From NCBI GenBank assembly GCA_021827985.1, contig JAKATL010000031.1, positions 1 through 33,618 on the forward strand: a stretch of 33,618 nt of DNA. The letters run 5' to 3'. Within the stretch, counting starts at the first letter, position 1. Every line of letters starts with the position of its first letter. The notes below the pieces were generated by a model. It saw only the letters and a list, made by a program, of their open reading frames with translations. It was not told the origin of the DNA and did not search any database. Positions 23,858 to 33,480 of this stretch are shown here, in pieces. This stretch comes from a bacterium. Lineage in GTDB: Bacteria; Chloroflexota; Dormibacteria; Aeolococcales; Bog-877. Both the position numbers and the translations under genes were made by a program.

Positions 23858-25515
23858 GCGCCCAATGCCTCCAGGTACTCGGTTACGGTGTTGACGAAGC
23901 TCTTGACCTCGATGGGCTTGGTGATGTACCCCGAGCAGCCCGCCTCCATGGCCTCCCGCTCGTCCCCCAGCATCGCCCGGGCGCTCAGCGCCACTATCGG
24001 GGTCTGAGCGGTCCGGGGGTCGGCCTTGAGCAGGCGGGTGACGGTCAGTCCGTCGATCCCCGGGAGCTGGATGTCCATGAGGATGAGGTCATAGGGATGG
24101 GCCTTGGCCTTCTGCAGTCCCTCCTGGCCGTCCATGGCGGTGTCCACCTTGAAGCCCTGTCCCCGGAGCACCAGGGTGGAGAGCTCAAGGCTGGATGGAT
24201 TGTCCTCGATCACCAGGATACGGTTCCGCAGCTGCCCGTTGGGGCGCAGCCCGTGCAGTGGCAGGGTCACCGTGAAGGTGGCGCCCTTTCCCAGCTGGCT
24301 CTCCACCTTGATGGTGCCCCCGTGCAGCCCCACCATCCTCTTGACCAGGGCCAGCCCCAGCCCGGTGCCCTCGTAGGGCCGGTCGGCGGAGGACTGGACC
24401 TGGAAGAATTCGCTGAAGATCTCCTCGTGGTGCTGGGGGTCGATACCGATTCCACTGTCCTTGACCTGCAGCACCAGCTGCCCCGCCCGCGGCTTGGTCC
24501 GGGCCCGGACCAGGGCGTATCCGCCCTCGGGGGTGAACTTGATGGCGTTGGCCAGCAGGTTGTAGAGGACCTGCTTGAACTTGCCCTTATCGGCACGCAC
24601 CAGGGAGTCCTCGTGGTCGACCTCCACCTGGAGAGCCACCCGGGCCCGCTCCGCGAGCGGGCGGACGACGGTGAGCACCTCGCCGATGGCCGGCCCTAGC
24701 TGAAACTCCTCGTACTGCAGCTCCAGCCGGCCAGCCTCGATCTTGCTGAGGTCGAGCACGTCGTTGACCAATCCCAGCAGATGGCGGCCGCTGGAGTGGA
24801 TGTTCTCCAGGCACTCCTGCTGCTGCTGGGCGCTCATCTTCCCCGCCAGGTTGTCCTTGAGGATCTCGCTGAAACCGAGGATGGCGTTGAGCGGAGTGCG
24901 CAACTCGTGGCTCATGTTGGCCAGGAACTCGCTCTTGAGCCGGCTGTTCTCCTGGATCTGGGCGTTGGCCACCTCCAGCTCGTGCTTCTGCAGGGCGATC
25001 TCCTGAAGCTGGCGCTGGGCCGAGGCGTGCAGGGAGGCGTTGTCCAGACTGATGGCGGCCTGGTTGGCGATCACGTGCACGAGTGCCTGCTCCAGATCGG
25101 TGAACGGCTTGACCCGCTTCCGGCCCAGGCTGAGGGCACCCATGACCCGGTTGGGGGACTCGAGCGGCATGACCAGCACGCTGCGGGGCGAGCTGGGGCT
25201 GGGGAGGCTCTTGAAGCGAGGATCCTGGGTGGCGTCATCCACTCGGACCGCCTTGCGCTCGGCAACTGCCCAGCCCACGATCCCCTCACCGACGCCGAAG
25301 GCGGCCACGCTCCCCACCTGCTCGGTGTAGGGATAGGTGGCCATGGCGCTGAGCTGGGACTCCTCCTCGTCCAGCAGGAACACCGTGGAGGCGTCGCACG
25401 CCACCAGCTGGGCGAGGGACCTCAGGGTGAAGTCGATGTTCACCTTGACGTCGAGGCTGGACGTGAACAGGTTGCCAACCCGCTCCAGCAGGTCGACCAT
25501 CGCCTTGTCGTCCAT
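23854..25515 (-). CDS. GAF-containing hybrid histidine kinase with C-terminal receiver
   Basis: A 553-residue soluble sensor kinase; no membrane segment is visible. Order: GAF domain (about 20-160, GVGEGIVGWAVAERK), a coiled linker, HisKA with H203 in ANMSHELRTPLNAILGFSE, HATPase_c with LLANAIKFTPEG, DSGIGI and GTGLGLALVKRMV, and a receiver with D481 in LILMDIQLPG and K533 in ITKPIE. It probably senses a cytoplasmic ligand or redox state and feeds the coupled OmpR-type regulator, with the internal receiver as relay or brake. The ATG at 25515 was chosen because a perfect TATAAT lies 9 nt upstream; an open frame runs on to 25896 without similarity. Confidence 0.93.
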   Translation of the reverse strand: MDDKAMVDLLERVGNLFTSSLDVKVNIDFTLRSLAQLVACDASTVFLLDEEESQLSAMATYPYTEQVGSVAAFGVGEGIVGWAVAERKAVRVDDATQDPRFKSLPSPSSPRSVLVMPLESPNRVMGALSLGRKRVKPFTDLEQALVHVIANQAAISLDNASLHASAQRQLQEIALQKHELEVANAQIQENSRLKSEFLANMSHELRTPLNAILGFSEILKDNLAGKMSAQQQQECLENIHSSGRHLLGLVNDVLDLSKIEAGRLELQYEEFQLGPAIGEVLTVVRPLAERARVALQVEVDHEDSLVRADKGKFKQVLYNLLANAIKFTPEGGYALVRARTKPRAGQLVLQVKDSGIGIDPQHHEEIFSEFFQVQSSADRPYEGTGLGLALVKRMVGLHGGTIKVESQLGKGATFTVTLPLHGLRPNGQLRNRILVIEDNPSSLELSTLVLRGQGFKVDTAMDGQEGLQKAKAHPYDLILMDIQLPGIDGLTVTRLLKADPRTAQTPIVALSARAMLGDEREAMEAGCSGYITKPIEVKSFVNTVTEYLEALGA

Positions 25516-25524
25516 CCGCTGGGG

Positions 25525-25530
25525 ATTATA
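25525..25530 (-). promoter_or_regulatory. -10 element of the hybrid kinase gene (leaderless)
   Basis: TATAAT on the minus strand ends 9 nt before the ATG at 25515. There is no Shine-Dalgarno in the gap (CCCCAGCGG), so initiation on a leaderless or nearly leaderless message is likely. Confidence 0.6.
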
Positions 25531-25965
25531 GGCAACGCTCGAATTCACGACCACAACCCCGGGCGCGCCCAGCCTGGCCCCAACGGCTGCCTGGCACCGC
25601 TCAACCGACCAGTTCCCAGCGAGTTTCGACATCCCTGAAGCAGCCTGGGGCTGGCACCGCAGGATCTCCCGGGCGCCGCGGTCACCCGGCCCGGGGCGAA
25701 GGCCGACCGCCCGCCAGCGTGCCGCTGGCTCCTCCCGGGTGGGTGCACGGCGAAAGAACAGGCATAGCCACGCGTGACGGTACGCCTTGGCACGTCCGGC
25801 CAGCAACCGGCGGTCGCTCCGAACGGCCGACGGGAGCGGAGCTGGTGCCGCGAAGAGCACGGAGAAGGTCGGCCAACCTTGGGGGGCGGCCCTCACCGGC
25901 GCGCGGAAAGGCGCCTATGATCGCGGCGACAGGACGACCGCTAATGGTTCTCCAGGGAGGTGCCA
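25531..25965. other. gene-free interval between kinase and SnoaL-like gene
   Basis: No convincing gene is seen; the open frames here lack family features and are out of register with both neighbours. It holds a perfect hairpin, GCCAGCG-TGC-CGCTGGC at 25713-25729, with no T-tract on either strand, and a TATGAT at 25916-25921 that suits the -10 of the SnoaL-like gene about 45 nt downstream. The hairpin could be an operator or a remnant. Confidence 0.5.
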
Positions 25966-26352
25966 ATGTCCGCGGAAAGTACCCGTAGGGTGGTGGAGGC
26001 ATACCTCGGCGACCACGGGCTGGACGCCCTCGCTGAGGACGTGGTGTACACCGTGATGGGTTCGGGCCAGACGGCTCGGGGGAAGGCGGAGGTCGCCGCC
26101 CTCCTTGACCACTTCTACCACGGGGCCTTCGAGGCCACCGCCCATGGCCGAAGCCTCGTGGTCGGCGAGACACAGGCGGTCTTCGAGGGCGATTTCGCAG
26201 GGAAGCACGTCGGCGAGTTTGCGGGGATTCCCGCCACCGGGAGGACCGTCAGGGTGCCCCTCTGTGTCGTCTACGACATCCCCGGCAACCGGATCGTGGC
26301 GGCGCGGATCTACTTCGAGATGGACGCGCTGCGGGATCAGCTCGGACGGTGA
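25966..26352 (+). CDS. SnoaL-like (NTF2-fold) protein
   Basis: A 128-residue protein of the SnoaL-like/NTF2 cone fold. It starts with a helix (STRRVVEAYLGDHGLDALAED) and has VVYTVMGSGQTARGKAEVAALLDHFYHGAF, then strands ending in RTVRVPLCVVYDIPGNRIVAARIYFEMDALRDQLG (landmarks spread over about 65-125). Known members are polyketide cyclases, isomerases and many proteins without known function; nothing fixes the substrate. AGGGAGG 6 nt before the ATG at 25966 sets the start over the GTG at 25960. It converges on the tyrosine phenol-lyase gene with a 13-nt gap. Confidence 0.85.
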   Translation: MSAESTRRVVEAYLGDHGLDALAEDVVYTVMGSGQTARGKAEVAALLDHFYHGAFEATAHGRSLVVGETQAVFEGDFAGKHVGEFAGIPATGRTVRVPLCVVYDIPGNRIVAARIYFEMDALRDQLGR

Positions 26353-26365
26353 TCGGCCTCCCCGG

Positions 26366-27865
<1,500 letters not shown>

Positions 27866-27872
27866 CATGGGC

Positions 27873-28628
27873 ATGAAGGCCACGGCCATCGGGCCGGTCC
27901 GCACCCGGCGCAGCTTCGAGGAGGCGGTTGCCCAGATCGCCGAGGCGATTCGGGCCGGGGACTTTGGCGTCGGCGACCGACTTCCCTCGGAGAGAATCCT
28001 GGCGGCCACCATGGAGATCTCGAGACCCACCTTGAGAGAGGCCCTGCGCGTGCTGCGCGAGGCCGGAGTGCTGGCTCCCCGGGACGGGGCGCTCACGGTG
28101 GTGTCGGAGAAGATCCCGTTGGGGGTACTGGAACGGCGTTCCGAACTGCGCATCGGGGAGGTGGCCCAGGTGCTGGAGGCGAGGCGGTTGCTCGAGCCCA
28201 GGGTGGCCCAGCTGGCCGGCATGTACGCCACCGAGGAGGACCTGGGGGATCTGGCGGAGATCCTGGAGCGCCAGAGGGCCGCCGCCGGCGACCGGGAGCG
28301 GGTCAGGCTGCTGGACACCAGGTTCCACCTGGCGATCGCCCGGGCGACCCGCAACCACGTGGTGGTGGACCTCACACGCTCACTCCTGCGCCGTGTCGAG
28401 ATCGCGCGGGACATGGCGCTCCGGACCCCGGTGGAGCCTCGGCGGGTGATCGCGATGCACGAACGCACCCTCCGGGCCATCGCCGCCGGCGACCCTCAGG
28501 AGATAGAGGTGGCCATGGATGAGCATCTCGCCTATCTGGAGGTGATCTGGGAGCGCGAGTCCGGCAGGCCCCGGCTGCGCCGGCCACCGGACTTCCTCAT
28601 CTCCAAGGTGGGGACAGAGTCCGGCTGA
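27873..28628 (+). CDS. FadR-subfamily GntR regulator (HTH + FCD)
   Basis: A 251-residue regulator. The N-terminal GntR winged helix shows VAQIAEAIRAGDFGVGDRLPSER and ISRPTLREALRVLREAGVL (about residues 17-65). The FCD ligand domain (about 90-230) keeps the metal-binding set, D and H in LLDTRFHLAIARAT, H in MHERTLRAI and H in MDEHLAYL, so it probably binds an organic acid with a metal. I start it at ATG 27873 (MKATAIGPV), 7 nt behind TACCCT; the ATG at 27867 is in frame two codons earlier but too near the -10. It is divergent from tpl and converges on the FAD oxidase gene. Confidence 0.92.
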   Translation: MKATAIGPVRTRRSFEEAVAQIAEAIRAGDFGVGDRLPSERILAATMEISRPTLREALRVLREAGVLAPRDGALTVVSEKIPLGVLERRSELRIGEVAQVLEARRLLEPRVAQLAGMYATEEDLGDLAEILERQRAAAGDRERVRLLDTRFHLAIARATRNHVVVDLTRSLLRRVEIARDMALRTPVEPRRVIAMHERTLRAIAAGDPQEIEVAMDEHLAYLEVIWERESGRPRLRRPPDFLISKVGTESG

Positions 28629-28641
28629 GGGGCCGTCCGGG

Positions 28642-30027
28642 TCAGGAGTCGAAGCCGATTCCGAGCCGGTCGAGGGTGCCGAGGAGTATTCCCCGCCGCC
28701 CGGTGCGGTCGGCGGCGGACATCGCCCGCTGGACCGCCGCCAGGGTTGGCCAGCGCAACGGTTCAGGCGGGAACGGGAACGGTGGTTGGCGGACCAGGCG
28801 CAACCGCAGGAGGGGTGAGTCGGGCTCCAAGAGGCGGGCCGCCAGCACACTGCCGGCGAACCGCGTGGCCGCCACCCCCAGACCGGTGTAGCCCAGCGCG
28901 TACACCACGCGCCCTCCCAGCGCCGACCCGAAGGTGCAGGTGAAGCGGGTGGTGGAGGCGATGGCCCCTCCCCAGCGGTGGGTGAAGGCCAGGTCGCCCA
29001 GGTCGGGGAACATCTGCCGAAACTGCTCCAGAAGGCGGACGTAGGTCTTGGGGCGGTGGTCGAACTGCGGCCCGACCGCCCCCCCGAAGTGGTAGACGGC
29101 GTCGTAGCCGCCCCAGAGGAGCCGGTCGTCCGCGGTGAGCCGGAAGTAGTGAAAGTGATTGCTGTGCTCGGAGGCGCCTTCCCGCCCCTCCCAGCCGATC
29201 CGTTCCCGCTGATCTCGGGTAAGCGGTTCGGACACCAGGACGTAGTCGTACACCGGGACGAACCGGGTGCGCAGACGCGGGAGCAGCCGGCCACTGTAGG
29301 CATTGGTGGCCAGGACCACCCGCCGGACCCCGGCCACCCCCCGCGGTGTCATCGCCTCGATCCCTCCGGCGACGGGTTGCAACTGCAAGACCGGGGTGCG
29401 CTCCCAGACCCGGACGCCCAGCTCCTCAGCCACCCGGCGGAGGCCTCGCGCCAGCCGGGCGGGGTTGAGCAGGGCCGGCACGGGGTCGTACAGCGCGGCT
29501 AGCACCCGGGGTGAGTTCAGCCGGGCGCGCGCCGCGTCGCCCTCCAGCAGCTTCAGCTCCGGCCGCCGCGGCGACCGCTCTCGCAGCTCCTCCCTCAGCT
29601 CCTCCACCTGCCAGGGGGTGGTGGCCAGCTCCAGGACACCTGGGCGTTCCAGTTCACAGGCGATGCGGTGGCGCTCCACGAAGTCGAGCAGTTCGTCGAA
29701 GTTTTCCCTGCCGAGCCTCTCCAGCTCCTCGATCTCGTCGGGAAAATGACGCACGCCGTTGGCGTACCCGTGGGTGAGGCTGGGCTCGCAGAAGCCGCCG
29801 TTGCGCCCGCTGGCGCCGTAGCCCACCACCTCTTGCTCGAGCACACAGACATCCAGCCGCGGATTGCCCTGCTTGAGAGCGATGGCGGTCCACAGGCCGG
29901 TGAAGCCACCGCCTACCACCGCGACGTCAGCTCGCATCCGGCCTTTGAGCAGCTGGGCCGGGTAGTAGTCATCCTGACTGAGCCAGAAGCTCGGTCCCCG
30001 GTCACCCTCCCAATCCTGACCCGCCAT
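28642..30027 (-). CDS. DAO-family FAD oxidoreductase (PuuB-like)
   Basis: A 461-residue flavoenzyme similar to gamma-glutamylputrescine oxidoreductase and other amino-acid or amine oxidases. After an N-terminal SFWLSQDDYYPAQLLKG segment typical of the PuuB group, the FAD-binding motif VAVVGGGFTGLWTAIAL lies at about 35-51, then YGASGRNGGF (the flavin-contacting loop), and the closing FAD segment ALGYTGLGVAATRFAG near residue 380. The substrate is unknown; nearby TPL suggests amine or amino-acid breakdown. A purine-rich AAAGGGGGG lies ahead of the ATG. It starts 37 nt behind a sensor-kinase gene on the same strand and could share its transcript. Confidence 0.9.
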   Translation of the reverse strand: MAGQDWEGDRGPSFWLSQDDYYPAQLLKGRMRADVAVVGGGFTGLWTAIALKQGNPRLDVCVLEQEVVGYGASGRNGGFCEPSLTHGYANGVRHFPDEIEELERLGRENFDELLDFVERHRIACELERPGVLELATTPWQVEELREELRERSPRRPELKLLEGDAARARLNSPRVLAALYDPVPALLNPARLARGLRRVAEELGVRVWERTPVLQLQPVAGGIEAMTPRGVAGVRRVVLATNAYSGRLLPRLRTRFVPVYDYVLVSEPLTRDQRERIGWEGREGASEHSNHFHYFRLTADDRLLWGGYDAVYHFGGAVGPQFDHRPKTYVRLLEQFRQMFPDLGDLAFTHRWGGAIASTTRFTCTFGSALGGRVVYALGYTGLGVAATRFAGSVLAARLLEPDSPLLRLRLVRQPPFPFPPEPLRWPTLAAVQRAMSAADRTGRRGILLGTLDRLGIGFDS

Positions 30028-30064
30028 CGCGCCCCCCTTTGATCAGCGTCCCAGGCTACTTGGC

Positions 30065-31510
30065 CTAGGAGATTGGCTGTACATCCCGGGGGCTCCCGGC
30101 GGCCGGGCCCGCTCTGCCGGCACGGGGAAGGCGAGCCGTGACCGTGGTGCCCTGACCCGCTTCCCCGCGGATCTCCAGCCGCCCGCCCTGGAACTCGGCG
30201 CGCTCCTCCATGCCCAGGATCCCCAGGCCGTAGGTGGCCGCCTTGGGGTCGAAGCCCCGCCCGTCGTCGCGGACCCGCACCAGTGCCGATACCGGCAGCA
30301 CCTCGACAGTGACCTCTGCACTGTGGGCGCCGGCGTGGCGCTCCACGTTGTTGAGCGCCTCCTGAACGATGCGGAAGACGGCCGTGCTCAGCTCCGGGTC
30401 GAGCCCGGAGATCTCTCCGCGCAGGTGGAGCCGGGCCTCCACCCCTGAGCGCGCGGCGAACTCTTGGGTCAGCTGCCGCAGCGCCGGCCCCAAGCCGAGG
30501 TCGTCGAGCCCGGAGGGGCGCAATCCCTGCGCCATGTGGCGGAGCTCGTCGATCACCGCGGCCAGCACCTTTCGAGAGGCCTCCAGGTGCTCACGGACCC
30601 CACCGGAGAGGCCCTCGGACTCGGTCAGGAAGTCGAGTCGGCGGAGCAGGTAGATCAGCGCCTGGAGGGGCTCGTCGTGCAGGTCCTGAGCCACCTTGCG
30701 CCGCTCCTCCTCCTGGGCCCGGAGCAGTTGGGATGCGTAGGCCTCAGTTCGGCGCTGCCGCTCCTGATCCTCTGTGAGGTCGTGGAGGATCACCTGGAGA
30801 AGCGGCTCCCCACCGCGCTCGGTCACCAGCGTGGAGAGCGGCTGGAGGGAGCGGATCATCCCCCGGGGGTCGGCCACCGACACCGTTCGTGGAGGCACCT
30901 GGTCCAGCAGGCCCCGCGCCGCGGCCGGGTCCAGCAGGGACTCCAGACGCCGCCCGGAGACGCCGTGTCCGAAAAGCTCCTCGGCAGCCGGGTTCGCCTC
31001 TCGAACCAGCTGGTCCGCTCCCACCACCAGGGTCGGGGCGGAGCTGGCCTCGAAGAGTGCGCGGTACCGCGCCTCGGCGGCACTGTGGGCCTCGACCGCC
31101 TGGGCGGCGCGAAGCCGCGCCACCAACTCGCGGTCCACCCGCTGTCCGACGGCGACGGCGCCGGCCGCCGCGAGCAGGAGCAGCGTCCCGTTAACCCACC
31201 GCGACTCTGCCCCTGGCGCCAGCACCAGGTTGGGCACCATGAGGAGGATCCCCCAGGCGGCGGTGGCACCAGCCCCTCCGAGACCGAAGCTGAGTGCGGC
31301 GTACACAACCGGGACCACGATCAGCCCACTGAGTACAGAGACCGGAATCCCCAGCGGGAGCTGGCTCCGGGCAAGGTTGAGGGCGAGTTGGCCCAGGACC
31401 ACCACAAGGATGAGCAGCTGCACCACCCAGAAGCGCCGGTCGCGCCAGGGGGGGTGCGTCAGCCCCCGGATGACCTCGGTCCGCGAGGGTATCGAGCCGT
31501 CGACGGTCAC
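30065..31510 (-). CDS. NarL-type membrane sensor histidine kinase with PAS domain, orphan
   Basis: A 481-residue kinase. Four hydrophobic segments occupy about 25-135 (FWVVQLLILVVVLGQLAL, then LSGLIVVPVVYAALSFGL, AAWGILLMVPNLVL and LLLLAAAGAVAV). A PAS domain (about 155-260, ALFEASSAPTLVVGADQLV) follows. HisKA_3 has the phospho-accepting His in KVAQDLHDEPLQALIYLL, and the HATPase domain has EALNNVERHAGAH, DDGRGFDP and GLGILGMEERAEF. No LuxR-type regulator is near it in the window, so its partner lies elsewhere. The start GTG 31510 (MTVDGSIPSRTE) was chosen as the closest to the first helix; a longer frame to 31666 reads Pro/Arg-rich unlikely sequence. Confidence 0.9.
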   Translation of the reverse strand: MTVDGSIPSRTEVIRGLTHPPWRDRRFWVVQLLILVVVLGQLALNLARSQLPLGIPVSVLSGLIVVPVVYAALSFGLGGAGATAAWGILLMVPNLVLAPGAESRWVNGTLLLLAAAGAVAVGQRVDRELVARLRAAQAVEAHSAAEARYRALFEASSAPTLVVGADQLVREANPAAEELFGHGVSGRRLESLLDPAAARGLLDQVPPRTVSVADPRGMIRSLQPLSTLVTERGGEPLLQVILHDLTEDQERQRRTEAYASQLLRAQEEERRKVAQDLHDEPLQALIYLLRRLDFLTESEGLSGGVREHLEASRKVLAAVIDELRHMAQGLRPSGLDDLGLGPALRQLTQEFAARSGVEARLHLRGEISGLDPELSTAVFRIVQEALNNVERHAGAHSAEVTVEVLPVSALVRVRDDGRGFDPKAATYGLGILGMEERAEFQGGRLEIRGEAGQGTTVTARLPRAGRAGPAAGSPRDVQPIS

Positions 31511-31889
31511 CTGCTCATCATGGCGTCCGGGGACGCTGTACGGCGCGCCGGTGAGCCCGCGAGGAGCCGGATCTCCACGCGGCGAGATCGCTGCTATCCT
31601 CCGCTTGGAAGTGCATGGGTCCAGGTGGGCCCCCCGAACTTCAAGATCGCTTGGATCCGCGGCCACACGTGGTCAGTAGGGGCCAGTCGATCGTCCGACG
31701 GCCTGATTGGGCGCCAGGAATGGCCAGGGGAGGCCACGCGTTGCTCAAGTGGCCGAGGGTGACCTCGGAATCGGACCTGCGGAGTGCCCTCGCGAAGTGA
31801 GATTCCCCGGAATCCGCCGGGTGCGGACGGTCCGCGAGACCGCCCGAGCGGGACCCGGAAGCCCTGCGGGCAGGGCGGTCGGGCTGTAG
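31511..31889. other. gene-free interval rich in inverted repeats
   Basis: No gene is supported between the kinase start and the transposase remnant. A cluster of palindromes lies at 31801-31880: GATTCC-CC-GGAATC (31801-31814), GCGGAC-G-GTCCGC (31823-31835), GCCCTGC-GG-GCAGGGC (31861-31876), and an outer pair GACCGCCC (31838-31845)/GGGCGGTC (31873-31880). This may be the end of the degraded insertion sequence or a structured non-coding element. Confidence 0.45.
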
Positions 31890-32977
31890 TCTGTGCCCCT
31901 CAAGTGGCTGCCCCGCCAGCTGGCCCAACCGGACCAGGTCGTAGGCCGCCATGATCATCTCCTCCCAGAGCCAGTTGCGTTCCGCCCCCTTGTGGCAGAG
32001 GTTTCTGCCCATTCCGGCAGTCTTGGTCCAGCTGAAGATCTCCTCCCCGCGCTTCCCCTGACTCTCTGCTAGCCTGGGGTGGTCGCCAGCCGGGCCAAGA
32101 GTGCACTGCCCCAGTACCTCTCCCGCCGGGCCACATGGGGGGCGACCCGCAACTCTTCACGCGCTTGGAGGAGGTCATCGGGGTCGCACACCCTGTCCAC
32201 CCTCCGGGTGAGACGCCGCCGCAGCATCACTAGGGCGGCCTCCCGCTCGCAGGTCCCGCTCGCCCGGGTCGGTTCAAGGTCGAAGACCGGCCTGTGGCGC
32301 TACTCGATCAGCCCGCGCACCGTAAGGCACATTTTGGTCTCCCTGCCCAGCTCCTTGCGGGCCATCATGGCTTCCGTGTCGGTCCTGGAGCAGTGGGTCT
32401 AAGTGCTCTGGCGCTGGCCCTTGAAGTCGACATCCGGGTTGCTGGCGGCGTAGCCGTCGTGGTCCGGCGGACCGTGATCCTGTTCCGGCGGCCGCACGCA
32501 CTTCACCGAGCCCACGCTTCCAGCAGCTTCCGGTCCACCGTGAAGTGGCTGGATGTGAGCAGGTATCGCCGGGCCCACCCCCCACCGCCTCGAAGACCCC
32601 CCGGCTCGCCCGACGCTCCAGCAGCCGCCTGCGGCTCTTGGCGAAGCTGGAGTGGTCGAAGGGCTCGTCTCCCACGTTCACCCCAGGACCCACTTCAAGA
32701 GCGGGTCGTTCCGCAGCCACTCGCAGAACTGGCGCTCACTCCGGAACGAGTACAGAGCCGTCCGAAGGCGGCTCGTCAGCAGCCGCTCCCGGGGGATCGA
32801 CGGGGACCCAATCTGCGCGCACATCCCCCCGGAAGTGGTCCCCAGATGCTTCTGTGCCGCCTCTGCCAGCGGCCGGATCTTGCGGATCGGGTGGTTGGCC
32901 GGATTGGACTGTCCTGGGTCCATCCAACCCAACATCGTCGCCTGGCGGGAGGTACCGCCACGCACATCAATCTCCAT
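31890..32977 (-). pseudogene. degraded IS1182/IS5-type transposase
   Basis: Pieces of one transposase lie in order on the minus strand in different frames. From the N-terminus: HPIRKIRPLAEAAQ, then IGSPSIPRERLLTSRL and LYSFRSERQF (32977-32690); after a frameshift GVNVGDEPFDHSSFAKSRRR (about 32685-32620); after another, LLTSSHFTVDRKLLEAW (about 32570-32520); then NPDVDFKGQR (about 32425) in a third frame; and near 32060-31920 the C-terminal KRGEEIFSWTKTAG and MAAYDLVRLGQL. These match the usual order in IS1182-like transposases (FDHSSF, HFTVDGTLLEAW, NPEVDFHGQ, EEIFGWMKT, AYNLVRL). Stops and frameshifts break it, and the middle appears shortened. It cannot encode an active enzyme. Confidence 0.78.
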
Positions 32978-33246
32978 CCTCTGGCCGGGCAGACCCCCAA
33001 CCGAGCCTATCAGGGACTCAACCCGAAGTGGAAGCGTTCTTCAACACGCTACCGGAGTTGCCAACTTGGCCCGGGATCGAACTAGAAGGTTGCCGTCAGA
33101 GTCTGAAGGTGTGTGTAGCGATCGTCGAAACCGAGAGGTGCCTCGGTCAGCGGCTGCGGCCAGCAGCCACTGGGTGCGGGGGGATGATGGTCGCCCTTAC
33201 CGCCTGATCCTGCCGTGAAGGTGGCGGCACGCAGCGGAGACCGTGG
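32978..33246. other. unassigned interval beside the transposase remnant
   Basis: I see no gene, RNA or strong repeat here. Short open frames on both strands carry no family motif and run through the neighbouring remnants. It is probably spacer plus leftover insertion-sequence end. Confidence 0.4.
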
Positions 33247-33480
33247 TCAGCCAGTCACGGTGAAGGTGCCGACCATGCCCTGGGCGGCATGCCCTGGGAC
33301 CGGGCAGAGGTACTCGTAGCTGCCTGGCGGGCCGGCGGTGAAGCGCAGCGTCGCGGCGTGCAGGCCGGCCGAGGTGGGGTCGCCCAGAACCCAGACCACA
33401 GCACCTTCGAAGGCGGGCGCCGAAGTCATCATCGGCATCCGCGATGAGCCCGCGCCGCCAGCCGTTACGACCAGGCCGTG
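33247..33480 (-). pseudogene. blue-copper cupredoxin (sulfocyanin-like), 3' part, interrupted
   Basis: The minus-strand frame from 33480 to the stop at 33247 reads as the last 77 residues of a type 1 copper protein. It begins HGLVVTAGG, matching the NMPH(S)LVV segment in which His is the first copper ligand. It continues with MPMMTSAPAF, LHAATLRF, and ends YLCPVPGHAAQGMVGTFTV, supplying Cys, His and Met ligands as C-x4-H-x4-M. All four copper ligands can be accounted for. Upstream of the first His the similarity stops at once (the frame stays open but lacks the Met-Pro), exactly where GTGCG starts on the other strand. The gene's 5' part should resume beyond the window if the intron reading is right. 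The ATG at 33438 is internal. Confidence 0.72.

Noticed and set aside
25682..26173. 163-codon minus-strand frame across the kinase/SnoaL gap
   Set aside because: Pro/Arg-rich with no domain, and it overlaps the SnoaL-like gene and its ribosome site.
30236..30262. tRNA T-arm-like string GGTCGAAGCC
   Set aside because: It is inside the kinase ATPase domain and has no matching acceptor or anticodon arms; no tRNA was found in the window.
30464..31762. 432-codon plus-strand frame opposite the sensor kinase
   Set aside because: Antisense of clear HisKA_3 and HATPase motifs.
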